A stretch of 64,000 nucleotides of DNA, taken from Pseudomonadota bacterium. Lineage in GTDB: Bacteria > Pseudomonadota > Gammaproteobacteria > Steroidobacterales > Steroidobacteraceae. The DNA lies in contig JAKAXA010000013.1 in the NCBI GenBank assembly GCA_021816775.1, positions 1 through 64,000 of the forward strand, read 5' to 3'. The position numbers and the translations under genes were made by a program. Below, in pieces: positions 45,395 through 53,812 of this stretch. Every line of letters begins with the position of its first letter. Within the stretch, counting starts at the first letter, position 1. The notes under the pieces are model-generated. The model did no database searches and was not told where the DNA came from. It was given only the letters and a program-made list of their open reading frames with translations.

Positions 45395-45640
45395 ATGTCA
45401 CAAGCCCGAATTCTCGACGTTCGACCGCTCATTCCCATGGAACGGCACCGCCAGATCTTCGAGACCTATCGCGCGCTCAAGCCCGGTGAGAGCTTCGTGC
45501 TGGTCAACGACCACGACCCTCGGCCGCTTTACTATCAGTTCGACGCTGAGCACACGGGCGAGTTCTCCTGGAACTATCTGCAGCGGGGGCCGGACACCTG
45601 GCAGTTCGAGATCGGCCGCCCCGCAGCCGTTCACTCCTGA
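45395..45640 (+). CDS. DUF2249 domain protein
   Basis: An 81-residue protein with a strong AGAAGGAG Shine-Dalgarno before the ATG at 45395. It reads 'ILDVRPLIPMERHRQIFETYRALKPGESFVLVNDHDPRPLYYQF' and 'FSWNYLQRGPDTWQFEIGR', a complete DUF2249 fold (TusA-like beta-alpha unit). These proteins cluster with nitric-oxide and nitrite metabolism genes; the exact role is unknown, though redox or sulfur/heme handling has been suggested. Its stop overlaps the convergent MIP18-type gene by 10 bp. Confidence 0.85.
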   Translation: MSQARILDVRPLIPMERHRQIFETYRALKPGESFVLVNDHDPRPLYYQFDAEHTGEFSWNYLQRGPDTWQFEIGRPAAVHS

Positions 45641-45948
45641 ATGCCGAAGTGCGCCTTGGCGATGGGCGTCATCCGTTGCGGTGACCAGGCGGGCTCCCAG
45701 ACGAGGTTGATGTCCACAGCACTGATGCCTGGAAGGCTTCTGGCGCGCTCGTAGACACCCGCGAGGATGTAATCCTGAGCCGGACAGCCCGGGGTCGTCA
45801 TGGTCATGCTGATCTTGACGACGCCGGCGTCCACCGCCAGCTCATAGACCATGCCGAGATCGACGATGTTGTAGCCGAGCTCCGGATCGATCACCTCGTG
45901 CAGGGCGGCCAGCACGTACTGGCGATCCGGCGTGATTGCCGCATCCAT
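45631..45948 (-). CDS. MIP18/PaaD-type Fe-S assembly factor (DUF59)
   Basis: A 105-residue protein from the ATG at 45948 ('MDAAITPDRQYVLAALHEVIDPELGYNIVDLGMVYELAV'). It has the conserved 'ISMTMTTPGCPAQDYI' with the reactive Cys and the ending 'LVWEPAWSPQRMTPIAKAHFGI'. Family members (SufT/PaaD) help mature iron-sulfur proteins. In this cluster likely clients are the Rieske protein or the ferredoxin. It is the last gene of a minus-strand operon with the double-DUF2249 and membrane genes, which begins behind a DNR-type box. Confidence 0.9.
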   Translation of the reverse strand: MDAAITPDRQYVLAALHEVIDPELGYNIVDLGMVYELAVDAGVVKISMTMTTPGCPAQDYILAGVYERARSLPGISAVDINLVWEPAWSPQRMTPIAKAHFGIQE

Positions 45949-45953
45949 GGCGA

Positions 45954-46472
45954 TCAGCCCGCGCACCGGATCAGCAGCCGGACACCCTCGCCCACCGTCT
46001 CGGTGTGGATCACCGCGCCGCGAGCCTGCAGCTCCGGGTAGAGAAAGACCGGCTCGCGCTCGTTGAGCGCCTCGAGCACCTGGCCCGGCGCGAGGTGCTC
46101 GAGCGCCTCGAGGATCCGCATCATCGGCTCAGGCGGCGAGAGCCCGCGGTTGTCGAGGACCGCACTCGGCATGGGCCATTCATCGCTCGACGTATGCGGG
46201 ACGGCCGCAACCGCCGCAGCGCCGGAGCCCGCCTCTGCTCCCCGAGGCGCGAACAGCACCTCCCAGTCCCCTTCGCCGTGTCGAACGGCACTGTGCTCGA
46301 AACCCTTGCGTCCCAGCACGGCGTAGAGCGGTAGCGGCTCGAATGTGACCAGCAGACGCAGCGGCTGGCCCGGCGCGAGGCGGCCCACGGCCTGCATGAT
46401 CTTCGGCAGAGGCTCCCCCCCACTGCGCAGGATTTCACGGACATCAAGTGTGAGTGGCTCGGTCATGGTCAT
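45954..46472 (-). CDS. tandem DUF2249 domain protein
   Basis: A 172-residue protein from the ATG at 46472 ('MTMTEPLTLDVREILRSGGEPLPKIMQAVGRLAPGQPLRLLVTFEPLPLYAVL'). A second copy of the domain follows ('VLDNRGLSPPEPMMRILEALEHLAPGQVLEALNEREPVFLYPEL'), joined by an Ala/Gly-rich linker. It overlaps the membrane gene upstream by 4 bp (ATGA) and lies 5 bp before the MIP18-type gene. The function is unknown; DUF2249 tandem proteins recur in NO-reductase neighbourhoods. Confidence 0.85.
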   Translation of the reverse strand: MTMTEPLTLDVREILRSGGEPLPKIMQAVGRLAPGQPLRLLVTFEPLPLYAVLGRKGFEHSAVRHGEGDWEVLFAPRGAEAGSGAAAVAAVPHTSSDEWPMPSAVLDNRGLSPPEPMMRILEALEHLAPGQVLEALNEREPVFLYPELQARGAVIHTETVGEGVRLLIRCAG

Positions 46473-47812
46473 TCTCTCGGGCTCGCTAGGAATGGAGGAA
46501 TCGCGGCTTCGGCGTGGCGCGCTTGCACGTAGTGGCCCCGCCAGGCACGCCAGTACTCGGTGACGAGGCCGGCAGTCGCGAGCGCCACGAGCGCGATGCA
46601 CGAACGAAACCCGGGCGCGCTGCCGGACAGGGCGAAGGCGCTGCCGAGGAGTATGGCGGCGAAATACAACACGAACCATTGACCGCCGCGTCGTTCACGG
46701 ACCAGGTCCTGCACGCGGGGCACGGAGGCGCGGCCGAGCGCGCTGCCGTAACGGCCGAGCCAGGTCAGAAATGGAATGATCTTATAGAGTTGAGTCAGCC
46801 CGAGGCCGCCGAGCCATCCGAACACGACCAGGAAGACGCTCACCGGCGCGCCGGCCGCGGGACGGCCCGTGCCGAGGCTGCTGATCGCCAGCGCCGCGGC
46901 GAGTCCGAGGAAGCCGAAGGCGCCCACCGCGGCCCGGTTGTGCACCTCGATCGCCGTGCGCCGGCGCGTGCGGTAGATCCGGCGGATATCCCACAGGTAG
47001 ATCGCCACGGCGATGGTGATCGCCACATATCCGCTCGACTGCGCTATGCGCAGGAAACCGGCCGAGACCCACACCTGCGCCACACCGGCCGCGACGGCCA
47101 GAGCGAACCCCAGAGTGCCGAGAATGTGGACGCAATCGCCCGGGATGCCCCGGTCCTCCGGGGCGAGCATGAACATCGGCAGCAGCTTGTAGCTGACGCC
47201 CATGGCCGTCAGCGTGAACCATCCGCCGAGGCCGGCCAGCGCATGATCGCCGAATGCATTGAGCAGCCCAGCCAGGTACGGCGCAAGCGCCGGCACCGTG
47301 AACGCCAATGCGAACGACAGCCCGAGCATCACCGTGATGACCAGGAACACAAGTCCCGTGAGCACCATCCGCCCGGGCAGCGCCAGGGGGCGTGCGCGCA
47401 CCAGAGGGACGCCCACGTTCCACGATGCGGCCAGCACTCCCAGCAGCACTGCGGTTGCGCCAGCCGGCAGCGCCATGGCCAGAACCGGCGAGGCGGTGAT
47501 GCCGAAGAAGCCGCAGATCATGCCGCCGAGCCCGACCTCGATGCCGATCAGAGCCCAAAGCGCCATGCGCTGGCTTGTCAGCGGGCGCGCGGTGATGACC
47601 GGCACGAACTGAAACAGCGCCCCCAGCATCATCAGCAGCAGCCACCCGATGACCAGCAAATGGACCGCGGCCAGCGTGCCGGGTGCGGACAGCGCCCGCG
47701 CCGGCCAGGTCATGCCGGCGAGGATCAGCCCCTGGGCCGCCAGAAAATTCACGAGCGCACAGGCAAACAGGAGCAAGGTCCAGCGCGAGAGCCGGTTGCT
47801 GAGCGTGGCCAT
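46469..47812 (-). CDS. polytopic membrane protein of NO cluster
   Basis: About 447 residues from the ATG at 47812 ('MATLSNRLSRWTLLLFACALVNFLAAQG') with around 12 transmembrane helices. Conserved-looking His residues lie in helices: 'AVHLLVIGWLLLMMLGALFQFVPVI' and 'GDHALAGLGGWFTLTAMGVSYKLLPMFML'. This is reminiscent of heme-copper oxidase subunit I (CcoN/NorB-like) or NnrS architecture, without the full set of copper/iron ligands I would need to call an oxidase. It starts the operon with the DUF2249 tandem and MIP18 genes behind a DNR-type box. A heme-binding role in NO handling is plausible. Confidence 0.75.
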   Translation of the reverse strand: MATLSNRLSRWTLLLFACALVNFLAAQGLILAGMTWPARALSAPGTLAAVHLLVIGWLLLMMLGALFQFVPVITARPLTSQRMALWALIGIEVGLGGMICGFFGITASPVLAMALPAGATAVLLGVLAASWNVGVPLVRARPLALPGRMVLTGLVFLVITVMLGLSFALAFTVPALAPYLAGLLNAFGDHALAGLGGWFTLTAMGVSYKLLPMFMLAPEDRGIPGDCVHILGTLGFALAVAAGVAQVWVSAGFLRIAQSSGYVAITIAVAIYLWDIRRIYRTRRRTAIEVHNRAAVGAFGFLGLAAALAISSLGTGRPAAGAPVSVFLVVFGWLGGLGLTQLYKIIPFLTWLGRYGSALGRASVPRVQDLVRERRGGQWFVLYFAAILLGSAFALSGSAPGFRSCIALVALATAGLVTEYWRAWRGHYVQARHAEAAIPPFLASPRE

Positions 47813-47846
47813 TGACGAAGCGTCCGCGCACCCGCGCGTCTTCGCC

Positions 47847-47860
47847 TTGACGCCGGTCAA
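47847..47860. promoter_or_regulatory. Crp/Fnr (DNR-type) binding site
   Basis: TTGACGCCGGTCAA (TTGAC-N4-GTCAA), flanked by CC and GG, is a perfect palindrome. It lies 35 bp before the start of the membrane-protein operon and just after the stop of the Fnr-type regulator gene. The short distance implies a very short leader or a slightly later start codon. Confidence 0.65.
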
Positions 47861-47863
47861 GGG

Positions 47864-48550
47864 TCAATGCATGTGGCGGCGGAGCCGGTCCACATCGGTC
47901 ACCGTCACTTCGTCCCCGGCGACCTCGATCAGACCCTCATCGGTGAGACTGCGCAGTGTCCGCGAGAGCGTCTCCGGCGTGACGGCCACGTGCGCCGCAA
48001 TCACCACCTTGCGTGTCGGGAGAGTCACGGTGAATCGGCCACCAGCATCGGACGGGACAAGCCCCAGCAGATAGTGCACGACCCGGTAGCGGCTGTTCTG
48101 CAGCGCCAGCGTCTCGATCTCGTCCCAGTGGGCCTGGATGCGCCGAGTCATCTGCGCCATCACTGCCCGGCAGGTGGCGAACGATTCCTGCAGGATTCCG
48201 AGGAAGGTTTCGCGGTCGAACGCGACCAGTTCGGCCGCCTCCACCGCTTCCCCCGAGACCGGATATCGCGGCGCATCCATGAACAGGATGCTCTCGGCGA
48301 ACGTCTGTGCGGGGCGGATCAGCCGCATGACCTTCTCATCACCCTCCGGTGAGAGGCGATAGAGCTTCACGCAGCCGCTGCGCAGCAGGAAGAACTGCCC
48401 CGCCGCATCCCCGTGACTGAAGAGCGGCTCGCCTGCGGCCAGCCGCCTCGCAGCGGCCGTCGCCAGCAGCCGCGCCTGCTGCGCCTCGGTCAGCGCACAG
48501 AAGAGGTAGTGGTGGCGCAGCTCACGCGCCAGCGCGCTGTCGGCCTGCAT
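47864..48550 (-). CDS. Crp/Fnr family regulator (DNR/NnrR-like)
   Basis: A 228-residue protein: a cyclic-nucleotide-binding-like sensor domain (about 20-130, 'PLFSHGDAAGQFFLLRSGCVKLYRLSPEGDEKVMRLIRPAQTFAE'), a dimer helix, and a winged helix-turn-helix with recognition helix 'TPETLSRTLRSL'. The E-x-x-S-R pattern is that of proteins reading TTGAT-N4-ATCAA. It lacks the N-terminal Cys cluster of oxygen-sensing FNR (only one Cys near residue 18), which points to the DNR/NnrR type that responds to NO through heme. Its position among four matching boxes and NO genes makes it the likely local activator. Confidence 0.88.
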   Translation of the reverse strand: MQADSALARELRHHYLFCALTEAQQARLLATAAARRLAAGEPLFSHGDAAGQFFLLRSGCVKLYRLSPEGDEKVMRLIRPAQTFAESILFMDAPRYPVSGEAVEAAELVAFDRETFLGILQESFATCRAVMAQMTRRIQAHWDEIETLALQNSRYRVVHYLLGLVPSDAGGRFTVTLPTRKVVIAAHVAVTPETLSRTLRSLTDEGLIEVAGDEVTVTDVDRLRRHMH

Positions 48551-48673
48551 GATGATTCCGGTGTATCCGCCATGAAGTGGTGATTGGCGTCATCAGGGTG
48601 AATGGGCGCCAAAGCTATACCAGCGCGAGGCCGAGCGGCAAGCTGCGCTCCGCGGCCCGTGGGCGGCGCCCTT

Positions 48674-48687
48674 GACGGCCATCAAGG
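48674..48687. promoter_or_regulatory. Crp/Fnr (DNR-type) binding site
   Basis: TTGACGGCCATCAA (TTGAC-N4-ATCAA), flanked by CC and GG, lies about 66 bp before the GTG start of the ferredoxin gene. It probably drives the ferredoxin-qNOR-nnrS unit, since no other box lies before qNOR. Confidence 0.75.
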
Positions 48688-48752
48688 CGCACAGATTGCC
48701 CTGACCGCTATGGTTTGCGCCTCGAGCCGCGCAGCGCGGCACGGAGGCCGCT

Positions 48753-49076
48753 GTGGCCCACGTCGTCACTGAAAACTGCATCAAATGCAAGTACACCGAT
48801 TGTGTCGAAGTATGCCCCGTGGACTGCTTCCATGCCGGCCCCAACATGCTGGTGATCGACCCGGACGAATGCATCGACTGCACCCTGTGCGTCCAGGAGT
48901 GCCCCGCCGAGGCGATCTTCCCCGAGGATGAGGTGCCGCCGAGCCAGAACCACCTCTTCGAGCTCAACAGGCAGCTTGCCCGCAAGTGGCCCGTGCTCGC
49001 GCAGAAGATTCCCGCGCCCGACGATGCCGAGCAATGGGACGGCGTGCCCGAGAAGCTGCCGCTGCTGCAGCGATGA
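48753..49076 (+). CDS. fdxA: 7Fe ferredoxin FdxA
   Basis: A 107-residue ferredoxin with a GTG start. The N-terminal cluster motifs are '[18 protein letters not shown]' (3Fe-4S plus part of 4Fe-4S) and '[18 protein letters not shown]'. The C-terminal extension ('[17 protein letters not shown]') is standard for the proteobacterial FdxA type. It transfers electrons at low potential; here it follows a DNR box and precedes qNOR by about 190 bp, so it may serve NO-related redox enzymes. Confidence 0.93.
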   Translation: MAHVVTENCIKCKYTDCVEVCPVDCFHAGPNMLVIDPDECIDCTLCVQECPAEAIFPEDEVPPSQNHLFELNRQLARKWPVLAQKIPAPDDAEQWDGVPEKLPLLQR

Positions 49077-49266
49077 GCGCGCGGCACGCAAAGCCGCACC
49101 GCCGCTCGGCGGTAGTGCCGATCGCCGCGCCTTCGACCCCGCTGGCACTTCTACCTATTCACCCTCGGATGCCCCTCCGGGAATTATTCTCGTACCACGA
49201 CATACAGGCGCCCACACCGGCAGCGATTCTCACCCGCAGCACGGCGTCCTTGCGAGGAGTGCGTAG

Positions 49267-51603
49267 ATGACAGACCCAGTCACAATGTCCGCAGCGAGCC
49301 ACGAAGACGGCGTCGGCAACGTCCTCAAGTGGGTGCTGCTTGCGGTCGCTGTCGTGACGTTCGCGCTGTTTGGCTGGGCGACCAGCCGCACCTACCAGCT
49401 CGCCCCGCCCACCCCGGCGCGCTTCCTCGCGCCCAACGGCGCGACCGTGCTCACGGCGGCAGACATCGAGGCGGGCAAAGCCGGCTTCCAGCGCGCCGAC
49501 CTCATGGACTACGGGAGCCTCTACGGCATGGGCTCCTATTTCGGTGAAGACTACACGGCCGCGAACCTCGTCAAGCTCGCCGCGCTCACCGAGCAGAGCC
49601 TCGCCATGGAGCGATTTGGCAAGCCCTACCGGGCGCTCTCGCCGGGCGATCGCTATGAGGTCAGGACGGCGATGCGCCAAGCGTTGCAGGGCATCGATCT
49701 GACGCAGTCCGTCGTATCGCTGCCGGACGCGGTGGCGCGATCGATCGCGGCGCTGCGTGCTCAGATCGCGAGCGCCCTGCTCAAGCCGGACTATGCCAGG
49801 GGCTGGACGCAGGCTCACAGCCTCGATGCCGCCAGCGCCGCGCAGACCGCCGATTTCCTGATCTACTCGTCGATCACGACGGTCGCCCGCCGCCCCGGCG
49901 GTGTGGCCTCCCGGACGCAGAACTGGCCGTACGAGCCTCTGGTCGGCAACACTCCCACGACCAGCACATTCATCTGGACGTGGGTCAGCTTCTGCTTCAC
50001 TTTCTTCGCCTTCGGCGCAGTGATCTTTCTGTATGAGCGCTATATCCACGGCCCCGACCCGGGGATCATGGAGCCGGTTCTGGCGTTGCGGCCGCTGACG
50101 GCGAGCCAGCGGCGCATCGGCAAGTACTTCCTGGCGGTCGCGGCAGTGCTGCTGCTGCAAATCCTCGCCGGCACCGTGATGGCGCACTACTACACCGACC
50201 GCAGCAGCTTCTACGGCATTCCCGTCGATCGGTTCCTGCCGTTCAACTTCGCCCGCGACGTGCACATCCAGACCCCGATCGTCTGGATCGGCCTGTCGTG
50301 GATCGGCGCCGGGCTGTTTCTCGCGCCGATCATCGGGCGCGCCGAGTCCAGGGGGCAGGCCTGGCTGCTCGATGCGCTCTTCTGGGTGACGGTCGCGATC
50401 GTCGTTGGCGCGCTCGCCGGCAATTACCTCGACATCATGGGCTATCTGCACAAGGGCTGGTTCTGGTTCGGGCAGCAGGGCCTGTCCTACATCCAGCTCG
50501 GCCGGGCCTGGCAGATCGGCTTCTTCGCGGGCCTGGCGATCTGGAGCGCACTGATGTTCCGGGCGTTGTGGCCGAGCCGCGCAGCGATGCGCACCGCGAC
50601 GCGGGCCTTCTGGTGCGGAGCGATCCGCCTGGAGCACCTGCTGTGGGCCTCCACGGCCAATATCGCGCTGCTTTACGCATTCGGCATGATCCCGCTCACC
50701 GGGATCGAGAAGTCCTTCACCATCACCGATTTCTGGCGCTGGTGGGTGGTGCACCTGTGGGTCGAGCAGTCCTTCGAGTTCTTCGCCGCCGCCGTGAGCG
50801 CCTACCTGCTGATGGCCACCGGGCTGGTCTCGCGTCAGCTGTCCGAACGGGCGGTGTATCTGGAGCTGATTCTGATCTTCCTCGGCGGCGTGCTCGGCAC
50901 GGGACACCACATGTACTGGGTCGGCGAGCCCGGCCTGTGGGTTGCGGTCGGTTCGATGTTCTCCTTCATCGAGGTGCTGCCGCTTCTGCTGCTGGTCATC
51001 GAGGCGTTGCAGCAGCACCGTCTCATCAAGGCCGCGGGCAGCTTCCCGTACGGGCTCGCCTACCTCTACGTGATGGGGGCCGCGTTCTGGAACTTCGTCG
51101 GCGCCGGAGTCTTCGGCGGCGGCACGCTGAACGCACCGCTCGTCAACTATTACGAGCACGGCACCTTCCTCACCCTCAATCACGCCCACACCGCGCTGTT
51201 CGGCGCTTTCGGCCTGCTCGGCATCGGGCTCATCTACTTCTGCCTGCGCTACGCCGCTGGCGAGCAGCACGCCTTCAGCGAGAAGGCCGGCCGCTGGGCC
51301 TTCTGGCTGTACAATGGCGGGCTGGCGCTGTGGATCGTGTTCAATTTCTTCCCCATCGGCTGGCCGCAGCTCGCCGCGGTCTACGAACATGGCTATGCCT
51401 ACGCGCGCAGTCAGTCGTTCTATGCGACCACGACCTTGTGGCAATGGATGCGCATGCCCGGCGACATCGTGTTTGCCGCGGGCGCGCTGCTGATGGCGTG
51501 GGATTTCCTGGTCAAGCTGCGCCCGCTCCAGCGCCGCTCGGTCGCTCCCGTCACTCGCGGAGCAGCCCCGCTGGCGCGGCAGGCTCATAAGGAGGCGCGT
51601 TGA
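49267..51603 (+). CDS. norZ: quinol-dependent nitric oxide reductase (qNOR)
   Basis: A 778-residue single-subunit enzyme that reduces 2 NO to N2O with electrons from quinol. It has an N-terminal helix and a periplasmic domain fused ahead of the NorB-like core, as in qNOR. Heme/FeB ligands are visible: 'WWVVHLWVEQSFEFFAAAV' (His and Glu, about 495), 'GTGHHMYWVG' (His-His, about 546) and 'TLNHAHTALFGAFG' (about 637). There is no separate cytochrome c subunit gene, consistent with the quinol type. nnrS follows directly (2-bp gap). It detoxifies or respires NO. Confidence 0.95.
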   Translation: MTDPVTMSAASHEDGVGNVLKWVLLAVAVVTFALFGWATSRTYQLAPPTPARFLAPNGATVLTAADIEAGKAGFQRADLMDYGSLYGMGSYFGEDYTAANLVKLAALTEQSLAMERFGKPYRALSPGDRYEVRTAMRQALQGIDLTQSVVSLPDAVARSIAALRAQIASALLKPDYARGWTQAHSLDAASAAQTADFLIYSSITTVARRPGGVASRTQNWPYEPLVGNTPTTSTFIWTWVSFCFTFFAFGAVIFLYERYIHGPDPGIMEPVLALRPLTASQRRIGKYFLAVAAVLLLQILAGTVMAHYYTDRSSFYGIPVDRFLPFNFARDVHIQTPIVWIGLSWIGAGLFLAPIIGRAESRGQAWLLDALFWVTVAIVVGALAGNYLDIMGYLHKGWFWFGQQGLSYIQLGRAWQIGFFAGLAIWSALMFRALWPSRAAMRTATRAFWCGAIRLEHLLWASTANIALLYAFGMIPLTGIEKSFTITDFWRWWVVHLWVEQSFEFFAAAVSAYLLMATGLVSRQLSERAVYLELILIFLGGVLGTGHHMYWVGEPGLWVAVGSMFSFIEVLPLLLLVIEALQQHRLIKAAGSFPYGLAYLYVMGAAFWNFVGAGVFGGGTLNAPLVNYYEHGTFLTLNHAHTALFGAFGLLGIGLIYFCLRYAAGEQHAFSEKAGRWAFWLYNGGLALWIVFNFFPIGWPQLAAVYEHGYAYARSQSFYATTTLWQWMRMPGDIVFAAGALLMAWDFLVKLRPLQRRSVAPVTRGAAPLARQAHKEAR

Positions 51604-51605
51604 AC

Positions 51606-52844
51606 ATGCACGCTGAGTCTGACACCGGCGCCCGGCGGACGCTGCTGTCCTACGGATTCCGGCCGTTCTTTCTGGCAGCGGCGCTGTGGGCGGCGATCGC
51701 GCTCGCGCTGTGGATCACGATGCTCCTGACGGGGCTTGAGCTCCCGAGCCGCCTCGCTCCGCTCGACTGGCATATCCATGAGATGCTCTTCGGTTTCGTG
51801 CCGGCCGCGGTGGCGGGCTTTCTGCTGACTGCCATTTCCAACTGGACGGGCCGCCGTCCCGTGAGCGGCGCGCTGCTGGGGCTGCTCCTGAGTCTGTGGC
51901 TCCTGGGACGCCTTGATGAGCTGCTCAGCGCGTTCTTCCCCGCATGGCTTGCGATCGCCGCGGACCTCGCCTTCCCCTTCGCGCTCACCGCGGTCGTGGC
52001 CCATGAGATCATCGCATCGCGCAACCGGCGCAACTACCAGATGATCGCCCCGATTGCGGTGATCGCTCTGGCGCAGTTGCTCATGGATCTCGGCGCGCAG
52101 GGCGGTGTCACGGCGCTCACCGGCTACGGCTGGCGGCTCGGCCTGGTTGCGATTCTCATTCTGATCTCGGTGGTGGGCGGGCGCATCGTGCCGAGCTTCA
52201 CGCGCAACTGGCTGGCCGCGCGCGGGACGAACCGGCTGCCGCCGGCGGCCGGGCGGCTGGATCAGGTCTCCCTGGCGGCGCTGCATGCGGCACTCATGGC
52301 CTGGGTGCTCTTTCCGTCGGCGCGACTCACCGGAGTGGCGCTGCTAGCCGGCGCAGCGCTCAATCTGTGGCGCGTGCTTCGCTGGCGGGGCTCCGCGACA
52401 CGCTCGGAAGCGCTGCTCCTGGTCCTGCACGTCGGATATCTGTGGCTGGTCGCGGGTGTCGCCGCGCTGGGCGTCGCGATTCTCGATCCCGGCTTCCCGC
52501 TCGATGCCGCGATCCACTCGCTCACCGCTGGCGCAATCGGCACCATGATTCTCGCGGTCATGACCCGCGTCAGCCGCGGACACACGGGTCGAGCGCTCTC
52601 TGCGGATGGCGCCACCATTCTCATCTACGTGATGGTCATCCTGGCGGCTGCGGCGCGGATCACCGCGGCGCTCGTGCCCGTCGTTTGGGAAGAATTCCTG
52701 CTCGGGGCCGCCGCGCTGTGGATCGGCGCGTTTGGGCTGTTCGCGGTGCGCTACGGTCCGTTCCTGCTTCGGCGCCGAAGCGCGTCGGGTGCCGCGCAAG
52801 CCGTGGCCGTCCAGGTCCCGAGGACGGCTTCCAGCCCGCATTGA
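51606..52844 (+). CDS. nnrS: NnrS heme-copper membrane protein
   Basis: A 412-residue protein with 12 hydrophobic helices. It starts 'LLSYGFRPFFLAAALWAAIALALW', the NnrS signature, and contains 'LDWHIHEMLFGFVPAAVAGFLLTAISNWTGRRP', 'VVAHEIIASRNRRNYQMI', 'GGRIVPSFTRNWLAAR' and 'DAAIHSLTAGAIGTMILAVMTRVSRGHTGR'. NnrS binds heme and copper and protects metabolism against nitrosative stress. The ATG at 51606 sits just after the qNOR stop, so the pair is co-transcribed. Confidence 0.95.
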   Translation: MHAESDTGARRTLLSYGFRPFFLAAALWAAIALALWITMLLTGLELPSRLAPLDWHIHEMLFGFVPAAVAGFLLTAISNWTGRRPVSGALLGLLLSLWLLGRLDELLSAFFPAWLAIAADLAFPFALTAVVAHEIIASRNRRNYQMIAPIAVIALAQLLMDLGAQGGVTALTGYGWRLGLVAILILISVVGGRIVPSFTRNWLAARGTNRLPPAAGRLDQVSLAALHAALMAWVLFPSARLTGVALLAGAALNLWRVLRWRGSATRSEALLLVLHVGYLWLVAGVAALGVAILDPGFPLDAAIHSLTAGAIGTMILAVMTRVSRGHTGRALSADGATILIYVMVILAAAARITAALVPVVWEEFLLGAAALWIGAFGLFAVRYGPFLLRRRSASGAAQAVAVQVPRTASSPH

Positions 52845-52979
52845 CCAGTCGCTGCGCAGGAGCCTTCATCGACGCCACCACGGCACACTCGCCCGCTTCG
52901 CGATGCCGGGCTCGTCCCCGCAACCCTCGCGACGATGCCGATCGCCGCTGCACCCAGCCGCAGCGGCTTCGCGGCTCAC

Positions 52980-53402
52980 TCAGGCGGCGCCGCGCAACTC
53001 GGCAAACAGGCCCTTCTCCTCCCGCTCGTGGTGGTGCTCCACCACGTGCTTTAAGGTCTTCTCCTCATCAAGCAGCGCGATCATCGCTGCAGCCGTCACC
53101 CCGAACCGGCGTGCGCGGGCCAATCGTTCCATGGCTTTGCGCACGAACTGCTCAATGCGGCGGTGTTCTGCCAGGTAGACCTCTGGTCCCCACCGGGATC
53201 GGCCGGCGCGGCAGTGCGCCAGCAGGTGCCGTTCCTCGAATTGCATGTGGGCTCGCAAGCGTTGCTCATACTCCACGAGCAGCTGCGCCGCCTGCGCCCA
53301 GCGGCGCTCCACCAAGGCCTCCTGATGTCGCGCGAACACTTCACCGAGGGCAAGATGTTGCGCAAGAAGGTCATCGATATGTCGGGCTGGCATCCTCATC
53401 AC
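52980..53402 (-). CDS. hemerythrin-like diiron protein
   Basis: A 140-residue helical protein with the hemerythrin HHE ligands: 'LLAQHLALGEVF', 'HMQFEERHLLAHC', 'YLAEHRRIEQF' and 'LKHVVEHHHEREEKGLF'. Several Met codons at the start (53402, 53399, 53393) make the exact beginning uncertain. Such proteins bind a non-heme diiron centre and take part in NO or oxygen sensing, or in repair of nitrosated Fe-S clusters (YtfE-like), which fits the surrounding genes. It shares a strand with the small gene upstream and the AhpD-like gene. Confidence 0.88.
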   Translation of the reverse strand: MMRMPARHIDDLLAQHLALGEVFARHQEALVERRWAQAAQLLVEYEQRLRAHMQFEERHLLAHCRAGRSRWGPEVYLAEHRRIEQFVRKAMERLARARRFGVTAAAMIALLDEEKTLKHVVEHHHEREEKGLFAELRGAA

Positions 53403-53423
53403 CCCGGGAAAGCAGGCTCTCTC

Positions 53424-53684
53424 TCAAATGACGCCGTCTCCGGCGAGCCACTCCTGAAATTCGCGCATCGAGTTCTCGAACTGCGGCTTGTAGGAGGGAT
53501 CACAGGCGTGGCTCCTCGGGTCGCGTACAGTGTCGCGATAAATAGCAAGCGTACGCACGACCCAGGCACGTGCCGCCTCCGAACCATCGCGTCGCACCAG
53601 AAACGCGATCCGGTCGAATTCGGATCGCGGCTCGAGATGGGAACATCGCAGGGGCGATCCCATCCGGCCGATCCCTGCGCTCAC
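53424..53684 (-). CDS. small hypothetical protein
   Basis: An 86-residue soluble ORF with 'FDRIAFLVRRDGSEAARAWVVRTLAIYRDTV' and 'YKPQFENSMREFQEWLAG'. The helical, charged composition and its place between the AhpD-like and hemerythrin genes on the same strand argue for a real gene in that operon. I do not recognise a family. A Met at 53663 is an alternative start. Confidence 0.6.
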   Translation of the reverse strand: MSAGIGRMGSPLRCSHLEPRSEFDRIAFLVRRDGSEAARAWVVRTLAIYRDTVRDPRSHACDPSYKPQFENSMREFQEWLAGDGVI

Positions 53685-53812
53685 GGATCAGCTGCCGCGA
53701 GTCCCCGATCCCTGGGGAACGCTGCGCGCAACGAACCGTGCTGCGCTCGTGTCGGGCAGCGCATTGAGCTTCATGTTCAAGCCCGCCGGACCACCTGACC
53801 CGTGGCAGTGAG

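Noticed and set aside
46514-47815. 433-codon plus-strand ORF over the polytopic membrane gene
   Set aside because: Gln/Arg/His-rich antisense of transmembrane helices; no domain.
49159-51588. 809-codon ORF on the minus strand opposite qNOR
   Set aside because: It mirrors the qNOR frame; composition is Arg/Gln/Asp/Glu-rich antisense sequence with no domain, whereas the plus frame is a textbook qNOR.
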